DNA from: Halovenus salina
Lineage (GTDB): Archaea > Halobacteriota > Halobacteria > Halobacteriales > Haloarculaceae
Length of the DNA stretch: 64,000 bases
Direction: 5' to 3'
Assembly: GCF_026410925.1 (NCBI RefSeq)
Contig: NZ_CP112975.1
Coordinates: 53,009 to 117,008, forward strand
Shown here: positions 16,558-26,017 of the stretch, one piece after another
How positions within the stretch are numbered: the stretch's first letter is position 1
Layout: each line of letters starts with the position of its first letter
The notes under the pieces: generated by a model
Database searches by the model: none
What the model was told of the DNA's origin: nothing
Seen by the model: only the letters and a program-made list of their open reading frames with translations
Position numbers and translations under genes: made by a program

Positions 16558-18705
16558 TTACTGATTTTCGACTATCTGGGATGGGTCAAGTGGTGTCGTG
16601 AGTGTGACTCGACTCCCCGGGACATCACTGGTCTCGATCTCAAGCGTTCCGCCGAGTCCTGTTACAATCCACCTGACAATCCAGAGACCAACTCCAGTCA
16701 AATGCTGAAGATCCGTTTCCCGGCCTTGTTGGAGTGTTTCACTGATTGATTTTGGAATACCAGGTCCGTTATCTGCGATAGTAATCCCAACCCGTTCTGT
16801 TTCCGTAGCAACCTGTACCTGCACAGTCACCGACGGCGCTCCATTTTCGCTGTGTCTGAGTGCGTTTTCAAGGAGTTCTCTAAGCGCAGGCTTAAGCTGC
16901 TCTGCCACATAGACGGGTTCTTCGGACAGATTTTTGAACGTTATCGTGGCATCTAACGCTTCTTCATCGACCGAGGTTACGACATCCTCGTAGAGTTCGC
17001 TCACAGGAACGGTGTCGAATGGCGATGAGAGTTGTTCAAGTATCTTCCTGCCAGCCCGTATTTTCTCACTCAGTGATTCGAGCTTCTCTGCCTGTTCAAT
17101 GATTTTCTGGACATGAGATTGCTGTATGTCCTCACTCTGTGAGTGCTGCAGTTGCTGTGCATGTACGTATATGATGTTGAGATAGTTCCGTAAGTTGTGT
17201 CGGAGGATTCGAGACATCACACTGATGTGTTCTTTTCGTAACTTTTCGTCGGTAATTTCGTTTTGGACTGAGACGAACCCGAGTGTGGAACCCTCGTGGG
17301 TCACCGGCGCAATCGTCTGGTGGGCTCTATACTGTGTGCCTGACTTGCGCTGGTCGATAATGGTCCCTTCCCATACCTGGCCGTCAGTAATCGTTTCCCA
17401 CAGGTCGTGATAGAACTCGTCGCCGTGTTCGCCCGACTGAATGATACTTGGGCTTTCACCCCGGACTTCGTCACGGGAGTACTCAGTTAGGTCTTCGAAG
17501 GCCGGATTCACGTATTTGATGATCCCCTCAGTGTCGGTAAAGCAGACTGCGTGTCCCGTTTGCTCAATCGCCTCTTTGAATCGGGTGAGTTCCCGTTCGC
17601 GTTCTTGACGCTCGGTTATGTCACGACCAATGCCGACGAGACCGGCAACCTCGCCATGTCCATCGTAATACGGTGCGCCAGAGAACTCGTAGGGAATGCT
17701 CGTGCCACTACTCGTGAGAAGATGCCCGTCGGTTCGTTCGTCGGACCCGTTGTGGAGCACTTTCGAGACCACGTGTTTGATTTGGGTACGCTCATCAGGT
17801 GGGAAAAAATCCCACGGGTGCATGTCGGCCAGTTCATCAGAGTCGTACCCGGTCACCTCGGGCAAGCGGTCGTTGTACTCGACAAGAGTACCTTCCGTAT
17901 CGAAGACGTAGAAGACATCCTCAAGCGCGTCGAAGGTACTCTGAATGAAGGCCTGTTGATTTCGAACCGTCTGTCTGTGCCGCTCCTGGTCAGTAACGTC
18001 GTCAATAGTCACAACAACACTGTCAACCCTCTCACCGCGATGCTCAAGAGGATACGACTGAATGTGATACCAACGCTCGTTGCCCTCCTGCGTTGTGATT
18101 TGGATGGTTCGGTTAACAGTGTCACCTGCAAGGACGCTGTCAAGCACTGGCTGGAGCTTCTCTTTTCGCTCAGTCGAAAGAACATCCTCGACTGTAAGTC
18201 CCGCTACGGACTGGTCGCTAATATCATGTGTTTGTCGGAATTTCTCATTAGCGAATAAGAACGTTCTATCCGTTTTCAGCGCCGCCATCATCCCAGGTGC
18301 CTGTTCAACGAGGCGTTTGTAGCGCTTTAACCGCTGTTGGTGACGCTTACGGGCTTGGATTTCTCGAACGGTAGCCACAAGACGCTCTTCGTCATCAAGG
18401 AACGAGAGGTGAATCTCAACGGGTAAAATCTCCTGGGTCTTTGTTTCTATGTGCCATTCAAACGTGACTGAACCTTCGATTCGCGCTTGATGAATCAATT
18501 CCTCTGGAGAGTCGGTTTCCTCTGGTGGAGGGCCAGCATTAATCTTCCCGACATTCGTCCCAATCAACGCCTGCCGCTCGTACTCGACCATTTCACAAAA
18601 AGCGTCATTTACCCGTTCTATGGTCCACGTCTCTGCGTCACGAACAACCACACCATCCGCAATACTGTTTAGGATCGTTGATGAATCACTTGACTGGGTA
18701 ATCAT
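16558..18705 (-). CDS. Multi-PAS sensor histidine kinase
   Basis: The 715-residue protein has no clear membrane segment. Four PAS/PAC-like units are visible: about 10-115, 125-240, 250-370 and 375-490, each ending in a VTDQE, ITERQ or TDEKL-type linker. The H-box MSRILRHNLRNYLN places the phospho-accepting histidine near residue 503. The HATPase domain (about 600-710) shows N (ELLENALRHSENG), DNGPGIP and GVGLWIVRWIVTGLGG. No response regulator lies beside it, which is common for haloarchaeal kinases. Input signals are unknown. Confidence 0.9.
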   Translation of the reverse strand: MITQSSDSSTILNSIADGVVVRDAETWTIERVNDAFCEMVEYERQALIGTNVGKINAGPPPEETDSPEELIHQARIEGSVTFEWHIETKTQEILPVEIHLSFLDDEERLVATVREIQARKRHQQRLKRYKRLVEQAPGMMAALKTDRTFLFANEKFRQTHDISDQSVAGLTVEDVLSTERKEKLQPVLDSVLAGDTVNRTIQITTQEGNERWYHIQSYPLEHRGERVDSVVVTIDDVTDQERHRQTVRNQQAFIQSTFDALEDVFYVFDTEGTLVEYNDRLPEVTGYDSDELADMHPWDFFPPDERTQIKHVVSKVLHNGSDERTDGHLLTSSGTSIPYEFSGAPYYDGHGEVAGLVGIGRDITERQERERELTRFKEAIEQTGHAVCFTDTEGIIKYVNPAFEDLTEYSRDEVRGESPSIIQSGEHGDEFYHDLWETITDGQVWEGTIIDQRKSGTQYRAHQTIAPVTHEGSTLGFVSVQNEITDEKLRKEHISVMSRILRHNLRNYLNIIYVHAQQLQHSQSEDIQQSHVQKIIEQAEKLESLSEKIRAGRKILEQLSSPFDTVPVSELYEDVVTSVDEEALDATITFKNLSEEPVYVAEQLKPALRELLENALRHSENGAPSVTVQVQVATETERVGITIADNGPGIPKSISETLQQGRETDLQHLTGVGLWIVRWIVTGLGGTLEIETSDVPGSRVTLTTPLDPSQIVENQ

Positions 18706-18761
18706 ATAGATAGCACAAGCAACATACGTATAAGAGATTATTCGATTCTCAAAAAATAATA

Positions 18762-19701
18762 ACGGCTCTATTGAATCCGCGAATTTCTGGAGGCCTCATG
18801 CTTCTATTGCCTGTTCTATATTGTAGACGCCAGAAATGAGGGCTATTTCGCGAAACTGCCGGAACCAGTCACGCGCTCGCACGGAGTTACCGTACGAGCG
18901 CTTGATCGACGAGTTCGCAGTTTCGGTGAGCGACCGCTGGTGGTACCGATCATCTTCAATGCGCGCATTATGTGCGTGATCATACGAGGCGAACTCACGG
19001 TGTTTGATCAGCGGACGGACACCTCTTGCCAGGAGTGCCTCTCGGAAACTCATATCGTCGTAGCCCTTGTCGGCGGCGAGACTCCGAAGGTCGTCCGCGT
19101 TCCGCAGGACGACCTTCGGGCCAATCCGCATCCCTGACGGCCATTTCGTGCTGCAGTGGAGATCAAGAATTGCACCTTCAGCGGTGTCAATGAGGAAAGT
19201 AACCTGGATAGTTTGGACGGATCGATCACACCGATGAAGATAATGAGACGATGCTTGCCAGCGTTTGAAATACGTGGCGTCGATAGCGCCGTGACGGTTC
19301 TGCGGGAGTAGCTCCGCTGTCTGGCGGAGCAACTGCCGCCAGACGCTCATCGGTGCTCGCTTGAACGACTTGCAGATCGTCGAATAGTGCGGAAACGAAC
19401 CGCGTTCGAGGCTCAACAGAGCCCGCACGCGGTCCATTTCTTCGGCCCAGTCAACGACCTGCTCAAACGTGGCGTCCATGTGAATCCGCATGTAATGGAA
19501 GACAGCGTGCTTCCAGCCGGCAAACCCGTTGCCGGCTGGGTCACTGAGTTGGAGTGCTGCGGCATCGCTGAGTTTTTGAGCAATCGAAGCCACTTGTTTC
19601 ACGAAGCGGAAGAGGACTTTGGGCACAAGAGTACTCTCCCGCTTCAACACGGTTATTCTGACGACTTATCTCGCTCCCGTCTGCGGATTCAATAGAGCCG
19701 T
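18762..19701. mobile_element. IS5-type insertion sequence
   Basis: The 19-bp terminal inverted repeat ACGGCTCTATTGAATCCGC is perfect at both ends (18762-18780 and, inverted, 19683-19701). The single transposase gene inside reads on the minus strand. No target duplication could be recognised. A related solo end, GGCTCTGTTGAAATCC, occurs at 37741. Confidence 0.85.
18796..19650 (-). CDS. IS5-type transposase
   Basis: The 284-residue protein has DDE features: the first aspartate in HGAIDATYFKRWQ (~139), the second in SLAADKGYDDMSFREALL (~197), and the final glutamate in the SLTETANSSIKRSYG region (~242). Length and the ISH1-like context are as expected. It looks intact with both ends present, so the element may be active. 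It sits about 90 bp upstream of the histidine-kinase start and could affect its expression. Confidence 0.85.
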   Translation of the reverse strand: MLKRESTLVPKVLFRFVKQVASIAQKLSDAAALQLSDPAGNGFAGWKHAVFHYMRIHMDATFEQVVDWAEEMDRVRALLSLERGSFPHYSTICKSFKRAPMSVWRQLLRQTAELLPQNRHGAIDATYFKRWQASSHYLHRCDRSVQTIQVTFLIDTAEGAILDLHCSTKWPSGMRIGPKVVLRNADDLRSLAADKGYDDMSFREALLARGVRPLIKHREFASYDHAHNARIEDDRYHQRSLTETANSSIKRSYGNSVRARDWFRQFREIALISGVYNIEQAIEA

Positions 19702-19724
19702 CTGTGACAAATACCTCAGCTATT

Positions 19725-20038
19725 CAGAGTGAAAGTGAAACTGTGAGAAATCCAGCCCTGCAAGAGAACAGTGGTTTGTCACACAATGGTGTCCGCTCGA
19801 CCCCCGCCTGTTCGTTCCTCGGTTCCGACAGATGTCGGAACACTCGTCACTCACGGGAAGACGGGGGTATGCGCTCGTATCTCTATCAAAGTTCATCGAC
19901 CGGAATCGACCCGATATCTACCATCTTGGTGGCATCAGTATACATCAATCTGATGTATATTGGCAATTTACACCCAATATTACCGAAATCACATATATAG
20001 TAAACTGTCGAAATAGGTCTATTTACACTTTCACTCTG
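19725..20038. repeat. Possible MITE: 314 bp bounded by 13-bp inverted repeats
   Basis: CAGAGTGAAAGTG (19725-19737) and CACTTTCACTCTG (20026-20038) are perfect inverted repeats. No gene lies between them, only the AT-rich upstream region of the exonuclease gene. No target duplication is visible. They could equally be distant operator half-sites. Confidence 0.35.
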
Positions 20039-20079
20039 GCAGGCTCAATTTTAATTCCTATCCCAACAGACTGTTTGGT

Positions 20080-20724
20080 ATGGGGACACTCACACCAGTC
20101 GCGTTCGATATCGAAACATCAGGGCTTGATCGTGGCGCTGTGATTACCGTCGCCGGATTCACCGACGATCTCGGCAGTTGGATGGTCCTGAACACCGGTG
20201 GTCGCAACGCCGATCAAGATCACCTTCTCGACGAACTTCGGCAGTGTGTCGAGAATCCAGTCGGCCTCCGCGTCGTCGAGGATGAAGCGGCGCTGCTCGA
20301 AGCCGTCGACGGGTACGTTGACGAGCGACTCGGCGAAGACGAGTATCTGACCGCTTACAACGGCGAGACCTGGAACGGTGGCTTCGACCTGCCGTTCCTG
20401 CGCTCAGCGTGTCACCGCAATAACGTCGCATGGCCGTTTGACGACGTTGCCTACGCGGACACGATGGAAGCCATTCAGCGGTTCGACACGGGCGACACGG
20501 GCGATCTCGTCGGCGTCTACGACCGACTAATTGGCGACGAGAGTTGCGATCCCTTCGACGACTCGAAACGTGCCGTCGAAACCTGGGAACACGGAGACTG
20601 GCTCCCGCTGCTGAAGCACAATCTGGCCGACATCGAACGCACGCGAGAACTCACCAGCCTTGCCAGTGAGTACGTCCCTAAGTCCGACTTCTCGATGAAG
20701 AATCTCGCACCACCACAGAGTTGA
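20080..20724 (+). CDS. PolB-like DEDD 3'-5' exonuclease
   Basis: The 214-residue protein has the RNase H-like exonuclease motifs: VAFDIETSGLD (Exo I, D and E at ~9-11), YNGETWNGGFDLPFL (Exo II, aspartate ~107), and a late aspartate in HNLADIERTREL (Exo III). It resembles the proofreading domain of family B polymerases without the polymerase part, as in several archaeal stand-alone exonucleases. It probably trims DNA 3' ends in repair. The upstream 300 bp contain an AT-rich promoter-like patch (ACATATATAG near 19991). Confidence 0.75.
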   Translation: MGTLTPVAFDIETSGLDRGAVITVAGFTDDLGSWMVLNTGGRNADQDHLLDELRQCVENPVGLRVVEDEAALLEAVDGYVDERLGEDEYLTAYNGETWNGGFDLPFLRSACHRNNVAWPFDDVAYADTMEAIQRFDTGDTGDLVGVYDRLIGDESCDPFDDSKRAVETWEHGDWLPLLKHNLADIERTRELTSLASEYVPKSDFSMKNLAPPQS

Positions 20725-21049
20725 GCAGACACGCTCAGACCGGGTCGGGACTGCCGGTGTCGAGGACTAAATCCTGCCCATTCTGCGGGTGTAGCGGAGG
20801 ACTCTGCGAACAGAGCCACGGCAGTCCCACAAAGTACGTTCTCAGGAAACAGCGGAAACGGTGGGGTGTGTGAAAACGGACATACCATTCACAGCCTGCC
20901 GTGTTCGGCATTCACGAAGTCCGAGTTACAAATCGATAACGGGGAGTTTCACTCGGGACTCGGGGTGGTGAAATATATAGCGTGTGATAGAACCCATCGC
21001 ACGGTCTGCCTATCTACTTCTTGTCAAGAGTCGCGTGCAAGATGGAACG
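20725..21049. ncRNA. Intergenic DNA with a multi-stem fold (20747-20828)
   Basis: The outer arms GGGACTGCCG (20747-20756) and CGGCAGTCCC (20819-20828) are perfect. Inside are CTCTG-CGAA-CAGAG and a weaker AGGA/TCCT stem, so a three-way junction can form. The same DNA also encodes a possible short zinc-finger-like frame from GTG 20757 to the TGA at 20873-20875 (SCPFCGCSGGLCEQSHG). It may be a structured leader, a terminator of the exonuclease gene, or a tiny protein gene. Confidence 0.3.
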
Positions 21050-21294
21050 CTGTCTCTTACCCACAAATCGAGTCGCTGTCGAGATCGATGAATCCGACTG
21101 AAGATCCCGATACCTACAGATATAACCCCCTTCTGGAACGATTTTGCCGACCTCGTTTACCCGCATTCAGTAATCGCCTACCAGTGGTACCACTGCCCGA
21201 ATCGCTCCTCACCGCGCTTTTCCGAGTACAAATCGGGTCCAACAGCGGCTGAAACGTCTGGTCGGGGCTCGGTGAACTTATGGGTAAGAGACAG
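21050..21294. mobile_element. MITE copy 2 (245 bp) with 10-bp target duplication
   Basis: The inverted ends are CTGTCTCTTACCCA. The exact duplication AGATGGAACG lies at 21040-21049 and 21295-21304. The sequence is almost the same as copy 3 at 28789, so both inserted recently; copy 1 is older or from another lineage. Confidence 0.9.
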
Positions 21295-21401
21295 AGATGG
21301 AACGCGCATATCGGTCAACAATCCTCGGACAGCAGACTGGTGAATAGTCAGACTCAACACTAGACGAACTCCTTTGTGCCGGGCCTGTATCCTGTCGAAT
21401 A

Positions 21402-21794
21402 TTACTCCTGGTTAAGCTCTGCCTCGATAACCTCCAACGACTCAGCAGTCTGTGTCATGATTTGGGCGTAAGCGTCCCGATAATCGCGCACAGGCCGCTG
21501 AAGACCTGCTGCCTCAATCGCTCGCTCCCATTTACTAGTTCCTCTGTGTGCACCGTGCTGACGTAGTCCGTAGACGGCATTCAACGGGTCAAGAAGCTCT
21601 CCGGCTTCGTTATCATTGAAGAGATAGGCTGCCAGTTCATAAAGTGCCGACTTCGTGCCATTCACCTCATTAGCACGATTCTCAGGCAGGTAGTCCTTGA
21701 TATCCTCCAGATGAGCTTCCATCCGCTCAAACAGTACTTTGTTCAGAGCGACCATCGAATCGACTAATTGGTCCTGGTCGTTGCGAGCCGGCAT
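21402..21794 (-). CDS. Protein of unknown function, alpha-helical
   Basis: The 130-residue acidic protein is predicted mostly helical ([59 protein letters not shown]). No family is recognised. Its 5' end abuts the truncated threonyl-tRNA synthetase at ~21800, which reads away from it, so the gene lies at the boundary of the GC-rich block. Confidence 0.6.
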   Translation of the reverse strand: MPARNDQDQLVDSMVALNKVLFERMEAHLEDIKDYLPENRANEVNGTKSALYELAAYLFNDNEAGELLDPLNAVYGLRQHGAHRGTSKWERAIEAAGLQRPVRDYRDAYAQIMTQTAESLEVIEAELNQE

Positions 21795-21816
21795 AATTAC
21801 TGCCTCTACTTCGTCC

Positions 21817-23391
21817 GCAGAGATCGAAGCCGAGATGGAAGAGATTGTCGAGGCGGACTACGAGCTCCGCAGGGAGGAACGCTCCCGCGAGGAGGCGTTC
21901 GAGACCTACGACGACAACCCCTATAAGCAGGACATCCTCGACGCGGAAGCGGCTGGCGAGGAGACCGTCTCCTTCTACGTTCAGGACGACTGGGAGGACC
22001 TCTGTCAGGGCCCACACGTCGACTCGACAGGAGACATCGGCGCGATTACGCTGCTAGAGATGTCTGCGGCCTACTGGCGTGGCGACGAGGAAAACGACCA
22101 GCTCACCCGCGTCTACGGCAGCGCCTTCGAGAGCGAGGACGACCTGGAGGCCTTTATCCAGCGCCGCGAGGAGGCAAAAGAGCGCGACCACCGAAAAATC
22201 GGCCGCGAGATGGACCTCTTCTCGGTGCCCGAACACTCGCCGGGCTGTGTCCACTTCCACCCCAACGGGATGGAGATTCGCCGCGAGCTGGAGGAGTACA
22301 TCCGGACGAAAAACGACGACCTCGGCTACGACGAGGTCTGGACGCCGGAACTGAACAAGGCGGAGCTCTGGAAGCCGACGGGCCACTACGACAACTTCAA
22401 AGAGAACGGCGAGATGTTCGCCTGGGAACAGGACGAGACCGAGTACGGCCTCAAGCCGATGAACTGCGCGAACCACGCCCACGTCTACCAGGAGGGGCAG
22501 TACTCCTACCGCGACCTTCCGGTGCGGTTCTCCGAGTTCGGCACCTGCTACCGGAACGAACAGTCCGGCGAACTCTCCGGGCTGCTCCGGGTTCGTGGAT
22601 TCACGCAGGACGACGGCCACGCGTTCATCCGACGCGACCAGATCGAGGAAGAAATCACCCAGACCCTCTCGAGCATCGAAGACATCTACGACCAGTTCGG
22701 CATCGAGGTCGCCTACAAACTGGAGACCCAGGGCGACAACGCGGTCGGGAGCGACGACATCTGGGAGGAGGCGACCCAGGGACTGCGTGACTCGCTGGAA
22801 TCGCTTGGCCTCGATTACGATGTCGAGCACGGCGAAGCCGCCTTCTACGGGCCGAAAATCGCACTCAACGGAATCGACGCACTCGGCCGCGAGTGGACTA
22901 TCGGCACGGTCCAGCTCGATTTCAACATCCCCGAGCGCCTCGATCTGACTTACGTCGGCAAGGACAACGAGGACCACCGACCGGTGATGGTCCACCGTGC
23001 GCTGTTGGGCAGCATCGAGCGGTTCATGGGCGTGATGATAGAGCACTTCAACGGGAACTTCCCGACCTGGCTCGCCCCAGAACAGGTCCGGATTCTCCCC
23101 GTCTCGGACGACAACATCGGCTACGCCAAGCGGCTGAAAAACGCCGACCTCGGCGAGTTCCGGGTCGAAATCGAGGACCGCTCCTGGACCGTCGGGAAGA
23201 AGATTCAACAGGCCCACGACGACCGCGTTCCGTACATGCTCATCGTCGGCGACAACGAGGAGGAAGCCGACACCGTCTCGGTCCGGGACCGCTTCGAGAA
23301 CGAGTTGAACGGCGTCGAACTCGAGGCGTTCCGCGAGCATCTCGAAAGCGAAGTCGGCGAGAAACGCGTCGAGCCCAACTTCCTGCAGTAA
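21817..23391 (+). pseudogene. thrS: Threonyl-tRNA synthetase, N-terminally truncated
   Basis: From 21817 the frame is a well-conserved ThrRS: the end of the editing-type N2 domain ([20 protein letters not shown]), class II motif 1 ([10 protein letters not shown] ... VWTPEL), motif 2 ([30 protein letters not shown]), motif 3 ([20 protein letters not shown]) and the anticodon domain ([13 protein letters not shown]). The TGS domain and the start of N2, roughly 100-120 residues, are missing. The upstream open frame (from 21739) is unrelated and overlaps a gene on the other strand. Without a proper start it is probably not expressed as a functional enzyme, and an intact copy should exist elsewhere. 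Confidence 0.85.
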
Positions 23392-23462
23392 CCGCGACCT
23401 ACGTTTTCGTCACCCGCAGGCGCGTCCTACCGGTCTGGTCGGCGGTTCCGCGGGCGTCGAGA

Positions 23463-24128
23463 TCAGTAGACGACGAGCGCCAGGTACAGCTGTCCGACGC
23501 CGGCGAGGACCATCACGGCACCAGCGAGCTGTTCGAGCCGTCCCGAGTACGCGGCGAACCGGCCCGCCCGCGTGAGCAGGCCCGCGCCAGTCGCGACCGT
23601 CACCGAGACCATCAGGACGGCGACGATTCCGGCGTACGCCGCGAGGACGAGGGCGGCGGTGCCGGCGGGGAGCGCGATGGCCCGGGCGATGACCGCGAGA
23701 AAGAGCGGGGCGACACAGCCGGCACCGGCGACGGCGTACCCCGCGCCGAAGATGCCGAACCCGGCGACACTGGTCCGTCGCTTGGGCAGCGGGAGCGTGA
23801 GCGACGGGGCTGTCCCGGTGACCACCAGGAGGCCGAAGACGACCAGTGCCGCCCCGACCAGCACCTCGAAGACGGTGATGTTCGACAGCGTCGAGTGTCC
23901 GACGACGAACGTCAGCCCGGTCAGGACGCCGAATGTCGCGAGCACCCCGAGACCGGCGGCAACCCCCCGGAGCCCGGCACGGCCGATCGAGACGTCGTCG
24001 CCGTCGGTCTGGTTGAGATAGAACCCGACGTACCCCGGCAACAGCGGGTACGCACAGGGGGAGAAAAACGTCGCGACTCCCGCCGTGAGCGCGAACGAGA
24101 GGTCCGTCAGGAGCGCGGTGTCACTCAT
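23463..24128 (-). CDS. ccdA: CcdA-type thiol-disulfide transport membrane protein
   Basis: The 221-residue protein has six predicted membrane helices and the two CcdA cysteines, in FFSPCAYPLLPGY (~26) and AGAGCVAPLFLA (~139). CcdA carries reducing equivalents from cytoplasmic thioredoxin across the membrane to extracytoplasmic thiol proteins. The gene overlaps the thioredoxin-like gene upstream by 8 bp and is third in a SCO1-TlpA-CcdA operon, fitting cytochrome c or copper-site maturation. Confidence 0.9.
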   Translation of the reverse strand: MSDTALLTDLSFALTAGVATFFSPCAYPLLPGYVGFYLNQTDGDDVSIGRAGLRGVAAGLGVLATFGVLTGLTFVVGHSTLSNITVFEVLVGAALVVFGLLVVTGTAPSLTLPLPKRRTSVAGFGIFGAGYAVAGAGCVAPLFLAVIARAIALPAGTAALVLAAYAGIVAVLMVSVTVATGAGLLTRAGRFAAYSGRLEQLAGAVMVLAGVGQLYLALVVY

Positions 24129-24705
24129 CGCTCTCGAGTGCGCGCTCGATACCGTCGACGAGTTCGTCGGCGGTCTTGACGCCCGCGTCGGACCACTGGA
24201 CGCGACCTGCGGCGTCGATGGCCACGGCGGAGGGGTATCCCCCGGCGAGGTACCGCGCGGCGAGCTCCGCTCGCGGGTCGGTTCCGAGCAACCAGTTCCC
24301 GTCGTGTTCTTCCCACCAGTCGACGACCTCCTGTTCGGAGATCGTGTCGCCGACGGGCTCGGTCGTCACCGACATGAAACGAACGCGGTCGCCGACCCGC
24401 TCGTTCGCCTCGTACAGTGCCGGCATCTGTTCGACACAGGGCGGACACCACGTCCCGAAGAAGTCGACGAACGTCGCCTGCTCGGTGGAGGGGACGGTCA
24501 CTTCGCCAGCCTCGCTCCCCGGTGCGTCGATAGTCTCGACGGTCACGCGGTCGCCCTGGCCGTCGCCGTCTCCGGAGTCAGTCGTCTCGAGGTCTCCGTT
24601 TGTTGCGGTGTCGTCGAGCGTCGGGAGCCCGTTGAGCGCGACGACGCCAGCGCCGGCCAGCACGCCGACGCTCCCGAGACCGGCGAGCAGTTCGCGTCGA
24701 CGCAT
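24121..24705 (-). CDS. TlpA-like extracytoplasmic thioredoxin
   Basis: The 194-residue protein begins MRRRELLAGLGSVGVLAGAG, a twin-arginine-like signal with one membrane segment. The thioredoxin fold covers about 60-190 with the active site WCPPC (~86-90) and the cis-proline in GGYPSAVAID. It should reduce disulfides of apocytochrome c or SCO1 outside the membrane, recharged by the CcdA protein encoded next. Its start codon directly follows the SCO1 stop, so translation is coupled. Confidence 0.9.
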   Translation of the reverse strand: MRRRELLAGLGSVGVLAGAGVVALNGLPTLDDTATNGDLETTDSGDGDGQGDRVTVETIDAPGSEAGEVTVPSTEQATFVDFFGTWCPPCVEQMPALYEANERVGDRVRFMSVTTEPVGDTISEQEVVDWWEEHDGNWLLGTDPRAELAARYLAGGYPSAVAIDAAGRVQWSDAGVKTADELVDGIERALESDE

Positions 24706-25389
24706 TCAGGCGGTCACCACCGTTTCGAAGTCTTCGACGACGCGCGAGACGTCGACGGTCGCCCCGTCGGGGTAGGCCCGCTCGACCACGCCGTCGGCGT
24801 TCGCGAGCAGGATAAGGTTGTAGTGGGGAAAGACGTACTCGAGGCTCTCGTACTCGTCGGCCGGCTGTTTCTCGATGACGAGCCCGAACTGCTCCTCGAT
24901 GAGGTCAGCCCCTCCCTCGAAGGTCTCCGGCCGGAGGAAGTGCCAGTTGCTCGCGCCGAGGTCGACCCCCTGCTGGGCGGCGTAGGTCTCGAGGACATCC
25001 GCGGTGTCGCGCTCGGGGTCGAACGTCAGCGCGAGAAACGCCGCGTCGTCGCCGTATCCGGCCTCCGCGGCCCGCTCCTGGGCGCGCCGGAGCCGGAGGA
25101 TCAACGCCGGACACATCCCGTCCGGGCAGTTCGTATAAAACAGCGTCAGCAACACGGCCCGCTCGCCCTCGAACTGGTCGGTCGAGACCTCCTCGCCGAG
25201 CAGCGGGTCCAGCACCGTCACCGACGGCAGGTCGTCCCCGTGGCTGGGGTGGGCGGCCGCGCTCAGGTCTATCTCCGGTTCGTCAAGTACCGTCCGGTCA
25301 TCGCCGAACCCCGGGACGACGTTCAGGCAGCCCGCAGCGCCCGCGAGTCCGACCGTCGCGGCTGTGCGCAGGTAGTGGCGGCGTTCCAT
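24706..25389 (-). CDS. SCO1/SenC copper chaperone (lipoprotein)
   Basis: The 227-residue protein has a signal with lipobox LAGAAGC at the N-terminus. The SCO copper ligands are visible: the C-x3-C pair in NCPDGMCP (~87-92) and the histidine in FPHYNLILL (~187). SCO1 delivers copper to the CuA site of cytochrome oxidase or acts as a thiol reductase. It is first of three co-oriented, touching genes (SCO1, TlpA, CcdA), a coherent oxidase-maturation operon. Confidence 0.9.
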   Translation of the reverse strand: MERRHYLRTAATVGLAGAAGCLNVVPGFGDDRTVLDEPEIDLSAAAHPSHGDDLPSVTVLDPLLGEEVSTDQFEGERAVLLTLFYTNCPDGMCPALILRLRRAQERAAEAGYGDDAAFLALTFDPERDTADVLETYAAQQGVDLGASNWHFLRPETFEGGADLIEEQFGLVIEKQPADEYESLEYVFPHYNLILLANADGVVERAYPDGATVDVSRVVEDFETVVTA

Positions 25390-25514
25390 ACCCTACCCGA
25401 GCAGGTCAAGGAGTAAATCTCAACCGTGGTTTTTCGGACTCTGAAAATCCCCGATGGGCCGCCGACAGCGACGGTCCCGAAACGATTTAGAACCCGCCGA
25501 CGGTATCACCGACA

Positions 25515-25745
25515 ATGAGCGATTACACGGGACGATGGTCGCTGCTGGGGCTGGCCGGGGTCACCAGCCTCTGCTGTCTCGGGCTCAGTTCTGCGGCGGT
25601 GACCGGCGGCGCGGCCGCCGTCACGGGCGGTGCGGCCGCGAGCGGGGCCGGGGCCGGCCTCGCCCAGGTCGCCGCCACCGCGGTGACCCTCGCGGTCGTC
25701 GCGCTGGTCGTCCGCTGGCGACGCTGTTCGGACTGTCCCGCCTAG
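25515..25745 (+). CDS. Small Cys-containing membrane protein
   Basis: The 76-residue protein has two hydrophobic segments, LLGLAGVTSLCCLGL and VAATAVTLAVVALVV, joined by an Ala/Gly-rich loop, and a CSDC motif at the C-terminus. A CC pair sits in the first helix. Cysteines at both ends and the position between two thiol-related operons suggest metal or redox handling. A weak likeness to MerC/MerT-type small transporters is noted but not claimed. Confidence 0.65.
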   Translation: MSDYTGRWSLLGLAGVTSLCCLGLSSAAVTGGAAAVTGGAAASGAGAGLAQVAATAVTLAVVALVVRWRRCSDCPA

Positions 25746-25750
25746 AGCGG

Positions 25751-26017
25751 TTACTTCACCAGCGAGACGAGCACGAACAGCATACCGCTGGAGACGATAG
25801 CGGCCTGGATGAGGCCGGCAGAGACGATAGAGGTACCAAGCGTCAGGTGGATGAGCCCCTCACAGATTGCGCCCGCGCCGATGAAGACGAACCCGACGGA
25901 GACGTACAGCATCGGCTCGCTCTGGTTGCGCCGGTAGCCGTGAAAGGCCAGGTACGCGACCGCGAGGCTCAACGCGAGGGTGACGAACTTCGCGAGAAGC
26001 AGCGGCGTCTCTATCAT
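25751..26017 (-). CDS. Small three-helix membrane protein (DUF7521-like)
   Basis: The 88-residue protein has three hydrophobic helices (KFVTLALSLAVAYLAF, YVSVGFVFIGAGAICEGL, VSAGLIQAAIVSSGMLFVLV). This kind of protein is frequently found in haloarchaea directly after an ArsR/MarR-type HTH gene, as here with a 4-bp overlap. It may sense a membrane signal for that regulator. It is last in a four-gene overlapping operon. Confidence 0.75.
   Translation of the reverse strand: MIETPLLLAKFVTLALSLAVAYLAFHGYRRNQSEPMLYVSVGFVFIGAGAICEGLIHLTLGTSIVSAGLIQAAIVSSGMLFVLVSLVK

Noticed and set aside
22054..23340. 428-codon minus-strand frame opposite thrS
   Set aside because: It is the mirror of a strongly conserved GC-rich coding strand; the plus strand has all class II synthetase motifs.
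22893..24179. 428-codon plus-strand frame across the end of thrS and ccdA
   Set aside because: It is an Arg/Gly/Asp-rich shadow frame that crosses two recognised genes.
24085..25416. 443-codon plus-strand frame opposite tlpA and SCO1
   Set aside because: The minus strand holds two proteins with intact active-site motifs and signals, so this is a shadow.
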